NCBI RefSeq assembly: GCF_007000325.2
Contig: NZ_CP117267.1
Span: forward strand, 3,053,001 to 3,117,000
Reading direction: 5' to 3'
Origin: Rhizobium rhododendri
GTDB lineage: Bacteria > Pseudomonadota > Alphaproteobacteria > Rhizobiales > Rhizobiaceae
DNA: 64,000 nucleotides
Made by a program: the position numbers and the translations under genes. Under the pieces are notes generated by a model, which worked only from the letters and a program-made list of their open reading frames with translations, ran no database searches and was not told the DNA's origin. This document shows positions 40,893 through 51,297 of this stretch, piece by piece; within the stretch, counting starts at the first letter, position 1; each line of letters opens with the position of its first letter.

Positions 40893-41615
40893 TCAGGGCT
40901 TGAAGTTAAAGACCAACAATTCTTCGAAATGGTTCATGTCATCGAACGCGCAGAATGCCGGCGGCCTCAACTCGAGGATCGGGCAGCGTTCGAGAACGTC
41001 GCTGGCGACCTCGTCGAGCAACTGCTGCCAGCGCGGCAGGGCTTCGTCAGACAGGCGCTCGATGACATAGGCGAAAGTGATGTGAAATGCGTAGCTATCG
41101 TGGTCCGGATGACGATAGCCAAGGAGGTCGGCAAAGGCATCGCGCCACCCCCGCATGATGCGTCGATCCTCTGCCGTCGCGCCGTCGACCAGCAGCCCGG
41201 CCGGCCGGGCTCGGGTGACGCTGACCTTGAAAGGATCGCGCATCGAAAAGGCCTTCAGCCGCTCACCCATGACCTCGGTCATCTCGTCGATCGGCATGTC
41301 GGTCGGTAGGTCCGCCGGCCAGAATTGCCGGTCACGGCGATGTTCGATGATGCCCTGGAAGAGCGTCATGTGCAGGCTGGACATCGCCGTGAAGGTGAAT
41401 TGTCCGGCTTCCGGCATGGCGAGATATTTGGCGCGCGCGTCGATCAGCGCCTGCTGGGTCTCGGATCCCTCGACGACATGGCAGACGATCGTATTGCCCG
41501 GTTCATACTGGAATGTCCCGGAGAGATCAAAGCGCCGCCCCAGATGCACGGAAGGCTCGGGATGGCGGCTCTTGGAATAGAACAGCAGGTCGGGTGACAG
41601 GTTTGCGGCGTTCAT
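40893..41615 (-). CDS. DUF1868 protein, 2H phosphoesterase-like
   Basis: A 240-residue cytoplasmic protein with two HxT-type motifs, SLHMTLFQG (near 81) and AFHITFAYV (near 178). This pair defines the 2H phosphoesterase fold, whose members hydrolyse cyclic phosphates or join 2'-5' RNA ends. I recognise the overall sequence as DUF1868. The actual substrate is unknown. Upstream of the GST gene. Confidence 0.85.
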   Translation of the reverse strand: MNAANLSPDLLFYSKSRHPEPSVHLGRRFDLSGTFQYEPGNTIVCHVVEGSETQQALIDARAKYLAMPEAGQFTFTAMSSLHMTLFQGIIEHRRDRQFWPADLPTDMPIDEMTEVMGERLKAFSMRDPFKVSVTRARPAGLLVDGATAEDRRIMRGWRDAFADLLGYRHPDHDSYAFHITFAYVIERLSDEALPRWQQLLDEVASDVLERCPILELRPPAFCAFDDMNHFEELLVFNFKP

Positions 41616-41709
41616 CGGGGCATCCGTATGTTGATGGAGACAATCCGCCCCTTAAGTCACTCGCAAGAATGGCAGATGACAACAGTCTGTCGAGCCACAA
41701 GTTATGATG

Positions 41710-42456
41710 TCAGTCATAAAGGCATTTGATGTAATCGCCGGCGCCCTGTGCACGTCGCTGGATCAGCGCGGCCAGTTGCCTGAGGCCACGGCCAGGCTTG
41801 CTGGCAACCCGCTCGATCGGATTTGGCAGCGACACAGCAAGCAGTGCCGCCTGCCGGGCAGTCAATCGTGAGGCCGGCACCTTGAAATGGTGCTGGGCGG
41901 CGGCCTCGATGCCATAGATGCCAGGCCCCCATTCGGCGACATTCAGGTAATTCTCCATCATCCGCCGCTTCGACCAGACGATGGAAGCCGTGACTGCCAG
42001 CGGCAGCTCCAGGGTCTTGCGCACGAACGACCGTCCGTTCCAGAGAAACAGGTTCTTCACCGTCTGCATCGGAATGGTGCTGCCGCCGCGGGTTGATTGG
42101 CCGTGCAGCGTATCTGCCACCAGCATCCCCATTTCACTCCAGTCGACGCCCCCATGGGAGCAGAACTGCCCATCTTCCGAGACCATCACCGATTTTACCA
42201 GCACCGGCGAGATCTGCTCGAAAGACACCCAGCGGCGATCGTAACCGCGCAACAGCACGACATCGCGCAGCATCAGGTTCGAGACAGGATGGACGAAGGG
42301 CAGGACGTAAAAAAAGATCAGCACATAGGGCAGCAGCAGAAGACCGAGGAGGCCGATGACGACGCGCTGCCAGATGGGACGGCCGAAAAACCAGGCCAGC
42401 CTGTCCCGTTCTTCAGGCACCTCGTCCTGCTCGTCGTTCTGCGTCGATATGTCCAA
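41710..42456 (-). CDS. mtgA: Monofunctional peptidoglycan transglycosylase MtgA
   Basis: A 248-residue GT51 enzyme with one N-terminal membrane anchor (about 30-55) and a periplasmic glycosyltransferase domain. [16 protein letters not shown] carries the catalytic Glu, [21 protein letters not shown] the second motif, and [28 protein letters not shown] the third. It polymerises lipid II into glycan strands and lacks a transpeptidase domain. Divergent from ispA. Confidence 0.95.
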   Translation of the reverse strand: MDISTQNDEQDEVPEERDRLAWFFGRPIWQRVVIGLLGLLLLPYVLIFFYVLPFVHPVSNLMLRDVVLLRGYDRRWVSFEQISPVLVKSVMVSEDGQFCSHGGVDWSEMGMLVADTLHGQSTRGGSTIPMQTVKNLFLWNGRSFVRKTLELPLAVTASIVWSKRRMMENYLNVAEWGPGIYGIEAAAQHHFKVPASRLTARQAALLAVSLPNPIERVASKPGRGLRQLAALIQRRAQGAGDYIKCLYD

Positions 42457-42593
42457 TTCCGAACGCCCGTCCTCGCCTCTACCTCAACGTCATACCGCCT
42501 GCTTCCGGCAATGGCCAGAGTGGGGCTGACAGGCAAAAGATCTCTCCCGACAATTTCGTTGCGAGTATCCGGCACTCATGGCAAACAGCGGCA

Positions 42594-43508
42594 ATGGATA
42601 GCACGACCACCCTCTTCGAACAGCGTCTCAAGGCCAGCGCCCTCAAGGTGGAGGCGATGCTGGCAGCGCTCATCGACGATACGCCTCTTGCAGACGAGAT
42701 CGACCGGCCATCAGGGCTGATGGCCGCAATGCGCCACGGCGTACTCAACGGCGGCAAGCGCCTTCGCCCATTCCTGGTGCTCGAGACGACAGCGCTGCTT
42801 GGCGGCGATCCGGACGCGGCACTGCGCATCGGCGCCGCCCTTGAAGCCGTCCATTGCTACTCGCTAGTACACGACGACTTGCCGGCGATGGACAATGACG
42901 ACGTCAGGCGCGGCAAACCGACCGTGCATATCGCCTTCGACGAAGCGACAGCCATTCTCGCCGGTGACAGTCTGCTGACCTACGCCTTCGATATCGTCGC
43001 CGCACCCGAGACGACGTTACCTGCGGCCCGGAAGATCGACCTCGTCCTTGCCCTTTCACGGGCTGCCGGCATCGGCGGCATGGCCGGTGGACAGGCGCTG
43101 GACCTTGCCGCAGAAAAACAGGCGCCCGGCGAACAGGGCATCAAGACACTGCAGGCCATGAAGACCGGCGCCCTGATCCGCTTTGCCTGCGAAGCCGGTG
43201 CCATTATTTCCGGTGCCTCGACAGACGACAGGCAGCGGTTGCGGACTTTCGGTGAAAAGATCGGCCTCGCCTTCCAGCTGGCCGACGATCTGCTCGACCT
43301 CACCGCCGATGCAGAAACCATGGGAAAGGCCACCGGCAAGGACGCCGGCCGTGGCAAGGGAACGCTGGTGGCGCTGCATGGCATCGCTTGGGGCGAGGAA
43401 TATCTGGCACGTCAGGTCCAGGAAGCTGCAGGCTTGCTGGAACCCTACGGAGACAAGGCCGCCGTCCTCGCCGAAGCCGCCCGTTTTATTGCCAGCCGCA
43501 AGAGCTGA
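42594..43508 (+). CDS. ispA: Farnesyl diphosphate synthase (short-chain polyprenyl synthetase)
   Basis: A 304-residue class I prenyl synthase. The first Asp-rich motif is DDLPAMDND near residue 97, the second DDLLDLTAD near 225; GGKRLRPFL binds the isopentenyl group, and GMAGGQALDL is typical. Residues before the first motif (AVHCYSLVHDD) fit a farnesyl-length product. Supplies precursors for quinones and undecaprenyl phosphate; ispG of the same route lies 700 bp away on the other strand. Confidence 0.93.
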   Translation: MDSTTTLFEQRLKASALKVEAMLAALIDDTPLADEIDRPSGLMAAMRHGVLNGGKRLRPFLVLETTALLGGDPDAALRIGAALEAVHCYSLVHDDLPAMDNDDVRRGKPTVHIAFDEATAILAGDSLLTYAFDIVAAPETTLPAARKIDLVLALSRAAGIGGMAGGQALDLAAEKQAPGEQGIKTLQAMKTGALIRFACEAGAIISGASTDDRQRLRTFGEKIGLAFQLADDLLDLTADAETMGKATGKDAGRGKGTLVALHGIAWGEEYLARQVQEAAGLLEPYGDKAAVLAEAARFIASRKS

Positions 43509-43532
43509 ACCCAGTCATTAGGCAACGGACCG

Positions 43533-43551
43533 CGATTTGCATTGCAAATCG
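43533..43551. promoter_or_regulatory. 19-bp odd palindrome upstream of the LysE-type exporter
   Basis: CGATTTGCA, one central T, then TGCAAATCG: arms of nine bases match perfectly. It sits 35 bp before the exporter ATG and 24 bp after ispA. No T run follows, so an operator is more likely than a terminator. Confidence 0.45.
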
Positions 43552-43586
43552 AGACGCCTGACTTTCGAAACCGGGAGCATGACCGC

Positions 43587-44225
43587 ATGCATGAAGCGTT
43601 TGCCTACCTTCCCCAGATCCTGCCTGCCTATGCGGCCTATCTGGTGGCTGCCGCGAGCCCGGGGCCGGCAATCATGGCCATTATTTCGACCTCGATGACT
43701 CAAGGCCGCAAGGCCGGCATGATGATCGCCCTTGGTATCTTCGGTGGTTCGATGACCTGGGCGTGCGCCGCCGCGCTTGGTCTTGCGACCCTGCTCCAGA
43801 CCTACGCCACGGCGCTGGAGATCCTGAAGATCCTGGGCGGTCTGTATTTGCTGTATCTTGCCTATAAGGCATTTCGCGCCATGCGCTCCTCAATCGAAAT
43901 GCCGCCCGCCGGCACGGTCAGGCGGGATAGCGCCCGATCACTGCTGCTGCGCGGTTACGGCATCCACGTCACAAATCCCAAGGCGATCTTCGCTTGGCTG
44001 GCCATTATCACCTTGGGCATGCCGCAGGGAGCGCCGACCTCGGTGGCGGCGCTGATTATCGGCGGCTGCATGATCATGGGGTTCACGACCTTCATGAGCT
44101 ATGCAGTGATATTCTCAACGCCGCATGCTCTGAAAGTCTACAAAAGTCTTCGACGCTGGATCGAGGGCGCGATGGCGACCTTCTATTGCCTTGCCGGGCT
44201 GAAGCTGCTGGCCAGCCGTATTTGA
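43587..44225 (+). CDS. LysE/RhtB-family amino acid exporter
   Basis: A 212-residue inner-membrane protein with six hydrophobic helices. The N-terminal signature AAYLVAAASPGPAIMAIISTSMTQGRKAGM is typical of the LysE/RhtB family, and LGGLYLLYLAYKAFRAMRS and GYGIHVTNPKAIFAWLAII follow as usual. ATG at 43587, with GGGAGC upstream, was chosen over an earlier one. Substrate unknown. Converges with ispG. A 19-bp palindrome ahead of it may be its operator. Confidence 0.9.
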   Translation: MHEAFAYLPQILPAYAAYLVAAASPGPAIMAIISTSMTQGRKAGMMIALGIFGGSMTWACAAALGLATLLQTYATALEILKILGGLYLLYLAYKAFRAMRSSIEMPPAGTVRRDSARSLLLRGYGIHVTNPKAIFAWLAIITLGMPQGAPTSVAALIIGGCMIMGFTTFMSYAVIFSTPHALKVYKSLRRWIEGAMATFYCLAGLKLLASRI

Positions 44226-44242
44226 GGCTGACGCCGCTGGCG

Positions 44243-45496
44243 CTATTCTGCGGCCAGGGTTTTCTGGCCAAAGCGCTTTTCGATGTATTCCGCAACCAGC
44301 GCCTCGAAATCGGATGCGATGTTCGGGCCACGCAGCGTCATCGCCTTCTGTCCATCGATGAAGACGGGAGCGGCAGGACTTTCGCCGGTGCCGGGAAGCG
44401 AGATACCGATATCGGCATGCTTGCTTTCGCCGGGACCGTTGACGATGCAGCCCATGACCGCGACGTTGAGCGCTTCGACGCCCGGATATTTCTCGCGCCA
44501 GACCGGCATGTTCTTGCGCAGGTCGTTCTGAATGTTCTGCGCCAGTTCCTGGAAAACCGTCGACGTCGTGCGACCGCAGCCCGGACAGGCGGCAACAACG
44601 GGCACGAACTGGCGGAAACCCATGACCTGCAGCAGTTCCTGCGCCACCTGGACTTCGCGCGTCCGATCGCCATTCGGCTCCGGCGTCAGTGACACGCGGA
44701 TGGTGTCGCCGATGCCGTGCTGCAGGACGTAGCCCATGGCAGCCGACGAGGCGACGATGCCCTTGCTGCCCATGCCGGCTTCTGTGAGACCGAGATGCAG
44801 TGCGTGGTCGGAGCGCTCGGAGAGCATTGAATAGACAGCAATCAGATCCTGAACCTGGCTGACCTTGGCCGAAAGAATAATCCGATTGCGCGGCAGGCCG
44901 ATCTCCTCGGCAAGCTGCGCTGAAATCAGCGCCGACTGCACGATCGCTTCGCGCGTCACCTGCCGTGCCGATAGCGGGAAGCCTTCGGCCTGGTTCTTGT
45001 CCATCAGTGCGGTGAGAAGATCCTGATCCAGCGATCCCCAGTTGACGCCGATACGGACAGGCTTGGAATAGCGGATCGCCATCTCGACGATCTCGGCGAA
45101 CTGCTTGTCCTTCTTGTCCTTGAAGCCGACATTGCCAGGATTGATCCGGTACTTGGCCAGCGCCTCGGCGCAATCCGGATGATCGGCCAGCAATTTGTGG
45201 CCGATATAGTGAAAATCGCCGATCAGCGGCACATCGAGCCCGAGGCGCAGCAGACGATCGCGAATGCGCGGCACTGCGGCCGCACTTTCGTCGCGGTCGA
45301 CGGTGATCCGCACCATCTCCGAACCCGCCTTGAAGAGCGCTGCCACTTGCGCCACCGTGCCGTCGATATCAGCGGTATCGGTGTTGGTCATCGACTGCAC
45401 GACGACGGGCGCGCCGCCGCCGACAATGACGCCGCCGACATCGACGGCAACGCTGGCGCGACGGGGTTTCGGATCGAATTCGGTCGGTGAAGACAT
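44243..45496 (-). CDS. ispG: 4-hydroxy-3-methylbut-2-enyl-diphosphate synthase IspG
   Basis: A 417-residue [4Fe-4S] enzyme of the MEP isoprenoid pathway (GcpE). The N-terminal TIM-barrel shows [14 protein letters not shown] and INPGNVGF; the C-terminal iron-sulfur domain carries [15 protein letters not shown] and [23 protein letters not shown], giving the three cluster cysteines. ATG at 45496; a much longer frame upstream is not part of the protein. Works upstream of IspA in the same route. Confidence 0.97.
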   Translation of the reverse strand: MSSPTEFDPKPRRASVAVDVGGVIVGGGAPVVVQSMTNTDTADIDGTVAQVAALFKAGSEMVRITVDRDESAAAVPRIRDRLLRLGLDVPLIGDFHYIGHKLLADHPDCAEALAKYRINPGNVGFKDKKDKQFAEIVEMAIRYSKPVRIGVNWGSLDQDLLTALMDKNQAEGFPLSARQVTREAIVQSALISAQLAEEIGLPRNRIILSAKVSQVQDLIAVYSMLSERSDHALHLGLTEAGMGSKGIVASSAAMGYVLQHGIGDTIRVSLTPEPNGDRTREVQVAQELLQVMGFRQFVPVVAACPGCGRTTSTVFQELAQNIQNDLRKNMPVWREKYPGVEALNVAVMGCIVNGPGESKHADIGISLPGTGESPAAPVFIDGQKAMTLRGPNIASDFEALVAEYIEKRFGQKTLAAE

Positions 45497-45594
45497 GAAA
45501 AGCTCGTGTTGGCTCAAGGATAATAGGGCTTTCAGGTGGAGTACCGCGTCCGCCTTGTCAACCATATAAGGTATCACATTTCCCGGCTTACGCC

Positions 45595-46785
45595 TCAATG
45601 GCCGGACTGCTCTCCATTGTCGGCATAGCGGGCAAGGCCGGAAAACGCGAGCACGATGAGCAGCAGCAGCGGCAACATCATGAAGACCGCCGAAAAGCCG
45701 ATATGCTCGGCGGCAAAGCCGATTGCCGAGGGCGCTACCAGCATGCCGGAATAGCCGAGCGTCGTGACCACTGAAATGCCGATGCCAGGCTGCAAGCCGG
45801 GAATGTTGCCGCCAGCCGAAAAGGCAATCGGCACCATGTTGGAAATACCGACGCCGCAAAGCGCGAAGCCGAGGATCGCCAGTCCGGCATTCGGCGACAG
45901 GGCGGCTATCAGCATGCCGACGATGGCAATCACCGTGCTCACCCGCAGCGTGTTAACGGCGCCGAACCTGTCGCGCACCGCGTCGCCGGCAAAGCGCATG
46001 ATGGACATGGTCAGCGAGAATGCGGCGAAGGCAAAGCCGGACAGCGTTGGCGTGGCAGCGAATTCCTGGCGAAGATAAAGCGCCCCCCAATCGAGAACGG
46101 CGCCCTCGGGAACCATGCAGAAGAGCGCGATCACCCCCAGCAGCCATGGCAGCGGCGTCATCGGCAACTTTGCCTTTTGCTTGACTTCGCCTGGATGCGG
46201 CTGATCGCTGAAGATGATCGGCCACGCTGCCACCAGGAAGAGGATGGCGAGACCAGTCGCCACCTCCGCATGCGCAAGCACACCCCAATGGCCGATGAGA
46301 TAGCCACCGATGCCTGAACCGATGAGGCCGCCAAGGCTCCAGAAGGCATGGCAGGACGACATGATGGCACGGCGCATGGATTTTTCCACCACGACAGCAT
46401 TCGCATTCATCGCCACGTCCATGGCGCCAACGAACCCGCCGAACAGAAAGAGAGCGATGGCGCCCGTCCAGACATCGGGAACCAGCGACAGGATGATCAG
46501 CATCGGCAGAAGCAGGACCGCCGTGACCTTGGCGACGAACTTCGAACCGCGTCCGGCGATCTGGGCACCCGCCACCGGCATCATCACCAGAGACCCGATG
46601 CCGAAGAACAGGATCATCAGTCCGAGTTCGAACTTGCTCAGTTGCAGGCGTTCGGCAAATTCCGGAATTTTCGGCGCCCAGCATCCGACGACAAAGCCGT
46701 TCAACAGGAACAACAACGATACAGCCACGCGCGTCCGTGTCAGCCAAGGCGTCTTTGCGCCACTCAAAATTTCAGTCGTCTCCAC
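45595..46785 (-). CDS. MFS transporter (YbjJ-like)
   Basis: About 396 residues with 12 predicted helices. [33 protein letters not shown] at helix one and [35 protein letters not shown] near helices four to five match the YbjJ/FucP-like branch. [19 protein letters not shown] is in the C-terminal half. The GTG at 46785, with GGGGAGAG upstream, gives better spacing than a frame ten codons longer. No regulator adjacent. Substrate unknown. Confidence 0.88.
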   Translation of the reverse strand: METTEILSGAKTPWLTRTRVAVSLLFLLNGFVVGCWAPKIPEFAERLQLSKFELGLMILFFGIGSLVMMPVAGAQIAGRGSKFVAKVTAVLLLPMLIILSLVPDVWTGAIALFLFGGFVGAMDVAMNANAVVVEKSMRRAIMSSCHAFWSLGGLIGSGIGGYLIGHWGVLAHAEVATGLAILFLVAAWPIIFSDQPHPGEVKQKAKLPMTPLPWLLGVIALFCMVPEGAVLDWGALYLRQEFAATPTLSGFAFAAFSLTMSIMRFAGDAVRDRFGAVNTLRVSTVIAIVGMLIAALSPNAGLAILGFALCGVGISNMVPIAFSAGGNIPGLQPGIGISVVTTLGYSGMLVAPSAIGFAAEHIGFSAVFMMLPLLLLIVLAFSGLARYADNGEQSGH

Positions 46786-46929
46786 CGATTCTCTCCCCAG
46801 CAAATCAGCCCCCACCCTATTTAAATCGATTGAATTCGCAAGCGCTGATCGCCTGTGGCAAATTCACGTTTGATCTCGCGGCGTAACCGGAAGCAATTTG
46901 CTCGTTTGATCCAGATTTAGTTGCCAATG

Positions 46930-46957
46930 AAAAAGGCGACCCCTGCGGGCCGCCTTT
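46930..46957 (-). terminator. Rho-independent terminator of pyc
   Basis: On the minus strand AAAGGCGGCCC and GGGTCGCCTTT pair with one mismatch and are followed by TT and CATT, 27 bp after the pyc stop. Confidence 0.8.
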
Positions 46958-46984
46958 GTATCGATTGCAATGCATCTATCAGGA

Positions 46985-49900
46985 TCAGGCCTTGTAGACG
47001 ACCAGCAGGTCCTTGGCGTCGATCTGGTCGCCGGCATTGACCAGCACTTCGGCAATGGTGCCATCGGCTTCGGCGTGCAGCGCCGTCTCCATCTTCATCG
47101 CCTCGATCGAAACGAGGACGTCACCAGCCTTGATCGCCTGTCCCGCCGTCACGAAGACGCGCGAGATGACGCCTGGCATCGGCGCGCCGACCTGAGTGGC
47201 ATTGCCTGTTTCGGCCTTGCGGCGCACCGCTCCGCCGGCGGCGCCATGCACGCGGTCAGGCACCTTGATATGACGTGGCTGACCGTTGAGCTCGAAGAAT
47301 ACAGTGACCATGCCCTTCTCGTCGGTACCGGTCATCGCCTGGTTGAGAATAACAAGGGTCTTGCCCTTCTCGATCTCGGCAAACAGCTCTTCGCCTTCGG
47401 GAAGGCCATAGAAATAAGCGGGCGTCGGAAGGGCCGAAACCGGACCGTAAGTGTCATGCGCCAGCGCGAAATCGGTGAAGACCTTCGGGTACATCAGGTA
47501 CGAGGCAAACTCGAAATCATTGACCTTGCGCTCGATCTTGGTCTCGATCGCCGCACGCTCGGCATCGAGGTCGGCCGCTTCCAGCAGGGAGCCGGGGCGA
47601 ACTGTGTAGGGCTTTTCGCCCTTCAGCGCCTTCTTCTGCAACGCCTCCGGCCAGCCGCCGGGCGGCTGTCCGAGATCGCCCTTCAGCATCGAGACGACCG
47701 ATTCCGGAAACGAAACATCCTTGGCCGGGTTGATCACGTCGGCAACGGTCAGGTCTTGACTGACCATCAGCAGCGCCATGTCGCCAACCACCTTGGAGGA
47801 CGGCGTCACCTTGACGATATCGCCGAACATCTGGTTGACGTCGGCATAGGTCTGGGCGACCTGATGCCAGCGGCTTTCCAGACCTAGCGAGCGCGCCTGT
47901 TCCTTGAGATTGGTGAACTGGCCGCCCGGCATCTCGTGCAGGTAGACCTCCGAGGCCGGCCCCTTCAGGTCGCTCTCGAATGCCGAGTACTGATGGCGCA
48001 CCGCCTCCCAATAGAAAGATATACGGCGGATCCATTCGGGATCGAGACCAGGATCACGCTCGGAACCGCGCAGCGCTTCGACGATGGAGCCAAGGCACGG
48101 CTGCGAGGTATTGCCCGACAGCGCATCCATGGCCGCATCGATAGCATCGACCCCCGCATCGACGGCCGCCAGCACCGTTGCGGCGGCGATACCCGACGTG
48201 TCGTGCGTGTGGAAATGGATCGGCAGGCTGGTGGCCTCGCGCAACGCCTTGAACAGCACCGTGGCCGCCGCAGGCTTCAAGAGGCCCGCCATGTCCTTCA
48301 GCGCAATGATATGAGCGCCGGCCTTTTCCAGCTCGACGGCTAGATCCGCGTAATATTTCAGATCGTATTTCGGCCGTGCGGAATTCAGGATATCGCCGGT
48401 GTAGCAGATCGCCGCTTCGCAGAGCTTGTTCTCTTCGATGATCGCGTCCATGGAGACGCGCATGTTCTCCACCCAGTTCAGGCAGTCGAAAACGCGGAAC
48501 AAGTCGATGCCGCCCTTGGCCGCCTGGCGAACAAAGTATTTGACGACATTGTCCGGATAGTTCTTGTAGCCGACCCCGTTGGCGCCGCGCAGAAGCATCT
48601 GCAGCAGCAGGTTCGGCGCGCGCTCGCGGACCGAAGCCAGCCGTTCCCAGGGATCCTCGGTCAGGAAGCGCATCGACACGTCGAATGTGGCGCCGCCCCA
48701 GCATTCTAGCGAAAGCAGTTCCGGCAGCGCCCGGGCGTAGGTGCCGGCCACCTGCGCGATGTCGAAGGTCCGCATGCGGGTGGCGAGCAGCGACTGGTGA
48801 CCGTCGCGCATTGTGGTGTCGGTGACCAACACGCGCTTTTCGTTGCGCATCCATTCGCCGAACTTCTTCGGACCGAGCTGGTCCAGCCTCTGCTTGGTGC
48901 CGTCAGGGATCTTGGCGTCGATATAGGGGAGGACAGGCTTGGCGATATTGTCGGACGGCGCGGGACGGCCACGCGCTTCGGGGTGTCCGTTGACGGTGAC
49001 ATCAGCCAGATAAGTAAGAAGCTTGGTGGCGCGGTCCTGACGCTTGACCTGCTGGAACAACTCCGGCGTCGTGTCGATGAAACGCGTCGTGTACGTATTG
49101 TCGCGGAATTTAGGGTGGGTGATGATGGCTTCGAGGAAGGTCAGGTTGGTCGCAACGCCGCGAATACGGAATTCGCGAAGAGCGCGATCCATGCGCGCGA
49201 TGGCCTCATCCGGCGAGGGCGCCCAGGCGGTCACCTTTTCCAGCAGCGGATCGTAGAAGCGGGTCACGACGCCGCCGGCATAGGCAGTGCCGCCGTCGAG
49301 ACGAATGCCGAAGCCGGATGCCTGCCGGTAGGCAGTGATCCGGCCATAATCCGGAATGAAGTTATGCTCTGGATCTTCCGTCGTGATGCGGCACTGCAGG
49401 GCATGGCCGTTCAGCCGGATGTCCTTTTGCGCCGGAACGCCCGAGCCAGGCGTGCCGATGGCAAAGCCGTCGAGGATGTGGATCTGCGCTTTGACGATAT
49501 CGATGCCGGTGACGACTTCGGTGACGGTATGCTCGACCTGAATGCGCGGATTGACTTCGATGAAGTAGAATTTGCCGGTGTCCATATCCATCAGATATTC
49601 GACCGTGCCGGCGCCGACATAGCCGGTGGCGTTGGCAATCTTCAGCGAATAGGTAGCCAGCTCCTGGCGCTGCTCCGAGGTAAGATAAGGCGCCGGAGCA
49701 CGTTCGACGACTTTCTGGTTGCGCCGCTGCACCGAGCAGTCGCGCTCGAACAGATGCACCGCATTGCCATGGGTATCGCCAAGGATCTGGCTTTCGACAT
49801 GGCGGGCCCGCTCGACCAGCTTTTCGAGATAGACCTCGTCCTTGCCGAATGCGGCCATCGCCTCGCGCTTGGCCTCGGTGACTTCCTTGGCCAGATCCTT

Positions 49901-50446
49901 GGGGTCGCGGATAGTGCGCATGCCACGCCCGCCGCCGCCCCAGGAGGCCTTGAGCATGATCGGATAACCGATGCTATCGGCCATCCGGGCGACTTCGGCC
50001 ATGTCTTCGGGCAGCGGCGCGGTCGCCGGCACGACGGGCACGCCGATCTCGATGGCGAGGTTGCGGGCGGCGACCTTGTTGCCGAGGCGCCGCATGGTAT
50101 CGCCTGTCGGGCCGATGAAGATGATCCCGGCCTCTTTACAGGCATCGACAAATTCCGGGCTTTCCGACAGCAGGCCGTAGCCTGGATGGATGGCATCAGC
50201 ACCGGACATCTTGGCGACGCGAATGATTTCCTCGATCGACAGATAGCTTTCGATGGGGCCTAGATCACGGGCAAGATGCGGGCCGCGGCCGACCTGGTAG
50301 CTCTCGTCAGCCTTGAAGCGGTGCAGCGCGAGCTTGTCCTCCTCGGCCCAGATGGCCACCGTCTTAATGCCTAGTTCGTTGGCGGCGCGGAATACGCGGA
50401 TCGCGATCTCTGAACGGTTTGCAACCAGGATTTTGGAAATGGGCAA
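46985..50446 (-). CDS. pyc: Pyruvate carboxylase
   Basis: A 1153-residue single-chain biotin enzyme making oxaloacetate from pyruvate. Biotin carboxylase domain about 1-455 (KASWGGGGRGMR ATP loop; FIEVNPRIQVEHTVTE), carboxyltransferase about 530-830 (DTTMRDGHQSLLATRMRT; metal-binding HFHTHDTSG), allosteric linker, then BCCP with AMKM at Lys1118. The R. etli enzyme is nearly identical in layout, with Lys1119 of 1154. The frame extends upstream, but PISKILVANRSEIAIR is the family start, placing initiation at a TTG (50446) preceded by GAGGAGAT. Upstream is the LuxR gene expR. Confidence 0.97.
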   Translation of the reverse strand: MPISKILVANRSEIAIRVFRAANELGIKTVAIWAEEDKLALHRFKADESYQVGRGPHLARDLGPIESYLSIEEIIRVAKMSGADAIHPGYGLLSESPEFVDACKEAGIIFIGPTGDTMRRLGNKVAARNLAIEIGVPVVPATAPLPEDMAEVARMADSIGYPIMLKASWGGGGRGMRTIRDPKDLAKEVTEAKREAMAAFGKDEVYLEKLVERARHVESQILGDTHGNAVHLFERDCSVQRRNQKVVERAPAPYLTSEQRQELATYSLKIANATGYVGAGTVEYLMDMDTGKFYFIEVNPRIQVEHTVTEVVTGIDIVKAQIHILDGFAIGTPGSGVPAQKDIRLNGHALQCRITTEDPEHNFIPDYGRITAYRQASGFGIRLDGGTAYAGGVVTRFYDPLLEKVTAWAPSPDEAIARMDRALREFRIRGVATNLTFLEAIITHPKFRDNTYTTRFIDTTPELFQQVKRQDRATKLLTYLADVTVNGHPEARGRPAPSDNIAKPVLPYIDAKIPDGTKQRLDQLGPKKFGEWMRNEKRVLVTDTTMRDGHQSLLATRMRTFDIAQVAGTYARALPELLSLECWGGATFDVSMRFLTEDPWERLASVRERAPNLLLQMLLRGANGVGYKNYPDNVVKYFVRQAAKGGIDLFRVFDCLNWVENMRVSMDAIIEENKLCEAAICYTGDILNSARPKYDLKYYADLAVELEKAGAHIIALKDMAGLLKPAAATVLFKALREATSLPIHFHTHDTSGIAAATVLAAVDAGVDAIDAAMDALSGNTSQPCLGSIVEALRGSERDPGLDPEWIRRISFYWEAVRHQYSAFESDLKGPASEVYLHEMPGGQFTNLKEQARSLGLESRWHQVAQTYADVNQMFGDIVKVTPSSKVVGDMALLMVSQDLTVADVINPAKDVSFPESVVSMLKGDLGQPPGGWPEALQKKALKGEKPYTVRPGSLLEAADLDAERAAIETKIERKVNDFEFASYLMYPKVFTDFALAHDTYGPVSALPTPAYFYGLPEGEELFAEIEKGKTLVILNQAMTGTDEKGMVTVFFELNGQPRHIKVPDRVHGAAGGAVRRKAETGNATQVGAPMPGVISRVFVTAGQAIKAGDVLVSIEAMKMETALHAEADGTIAEVLVNAGDQIDAKDLLVVYKA

Positions 50447-50556
50447 GGCGATCTCCTCGGGGTCGAAACGGGCATGTTGCACCCGCGAAGAAAATTCTTA
50501 GCGCCTTGTCACAAGAAGTTCAATTTCCCCGCGAGCCTGCAAATCAAATTTCTTGA

Positions 50557-51297
50557 TTAGACGATTAAGCCATACCGGAAAGCTAAAGCGACGATGTTCT
50601 GGCGGTTTTTGGCCTTCATCTTGTCCTGGATGCCATTCATGTACCAGTCGACAGTATGATTGGAGATCTTGAGCAGTTTGCTGATCTCCATCGAGGTCAG
50701 ACCTTCTGCGAGATAGTTGAGAATCTCCATTTCCCGCCGCGTCATCTGGATATCGACCTCCAGGCCTCGCTCGAGCGCTTCGGCTTCGTTCCGCAACTCG
50801 AGGATTTTCCAGAAGGCATTGGAGGCGACGGCATTGAAAAGGCTGATCTCGATCGGCGAAAGATCAATAACGTCGCCACCGAGCGTCATCGTGCCGAGCA
50901 AGCCGTTACGCCCGTGGATGGGAAAGATGTAGCCGTCCAGCATTCCGTGATTCCGGGCATCCATCATCATCTGCTCCATCCGCCGGCGATGCGGATCGGC
51001 GCGAAATACGGCAATGGTATCTCGCCAGCGAAATGGGCGCTGGGCGCGCGCCAGATAGCGGACGGTTGGGTCGATCAGCACGTATTTCTTGGCGATGTAG
51101 AGCGGCGCCCATTTATCGGGCCACTTGCCGGCCAGCACGAGACTCATGGGATCGGCGCTTGGTTTCGGCTGCTTAAGCAAACCATAATAGGCAAATTTGT
51201 AAGAATGAACCACGCGTTCCAGTTCGGTAACGACGGCTTCTACAGTGCGGCACTCCTCGAAAATAACCAGCAGTTGAAGTAGGCAATTAATATTCAC
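50557..51297 (-). CDS. expR: LuxR-family quorum-sensing regulator ExpR (LuxR solo)
   Basis: About 246 residues with an N-terminal autoinducer-binding domain and a C-terminal LuxR helix-turn-helix. Ligand-pocket positions look conserved: Trp and Tyr in WAPLYIAKKY, DP in LIDPTV, Trp in FRWRD, Gly in LLGTMTLGG. The HTH reads LTSMEISKLLKISNHTVDWYMNGIQDKM. The GTG at 51297, with AGGGGG six bases upstream, starts it; a TTG further up extends into leader sequence. No luxI lies nearby. The order pyc-expR-ndvA is that of S. meliloti, where ExpR senses long-chain AHLs and controls exopolysaccharide and motility genes. Confidence 0.9.
   Translation of the reverse strand: MNINCLLQLLVIFEECRTVEAVVTELERVVHSYKFAYYGLLKQPKPSADPMSLVLAGKWPDKWAPLYIAKKYVLIDPTVRYLARAQRPFRWRDTIAVFRADPHRRRMEQMMMDARNHGMLDGYIFPIHGRNGLLGTMTLGGDVIDLSPIEISLFNAVASNAFWKILELRNEAEALERGLEVDIQMTRREMEILNYLAEGLTSMEISKLLKISNHTVDWYMNGIQDKMKAKNRQNIVALAFRYGLIV

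Noticed and set aside
48797..50263. 488-codon plus-strand frame inside pyc
   Set aside because: Antisense to the carboxylase; no domain similarity.
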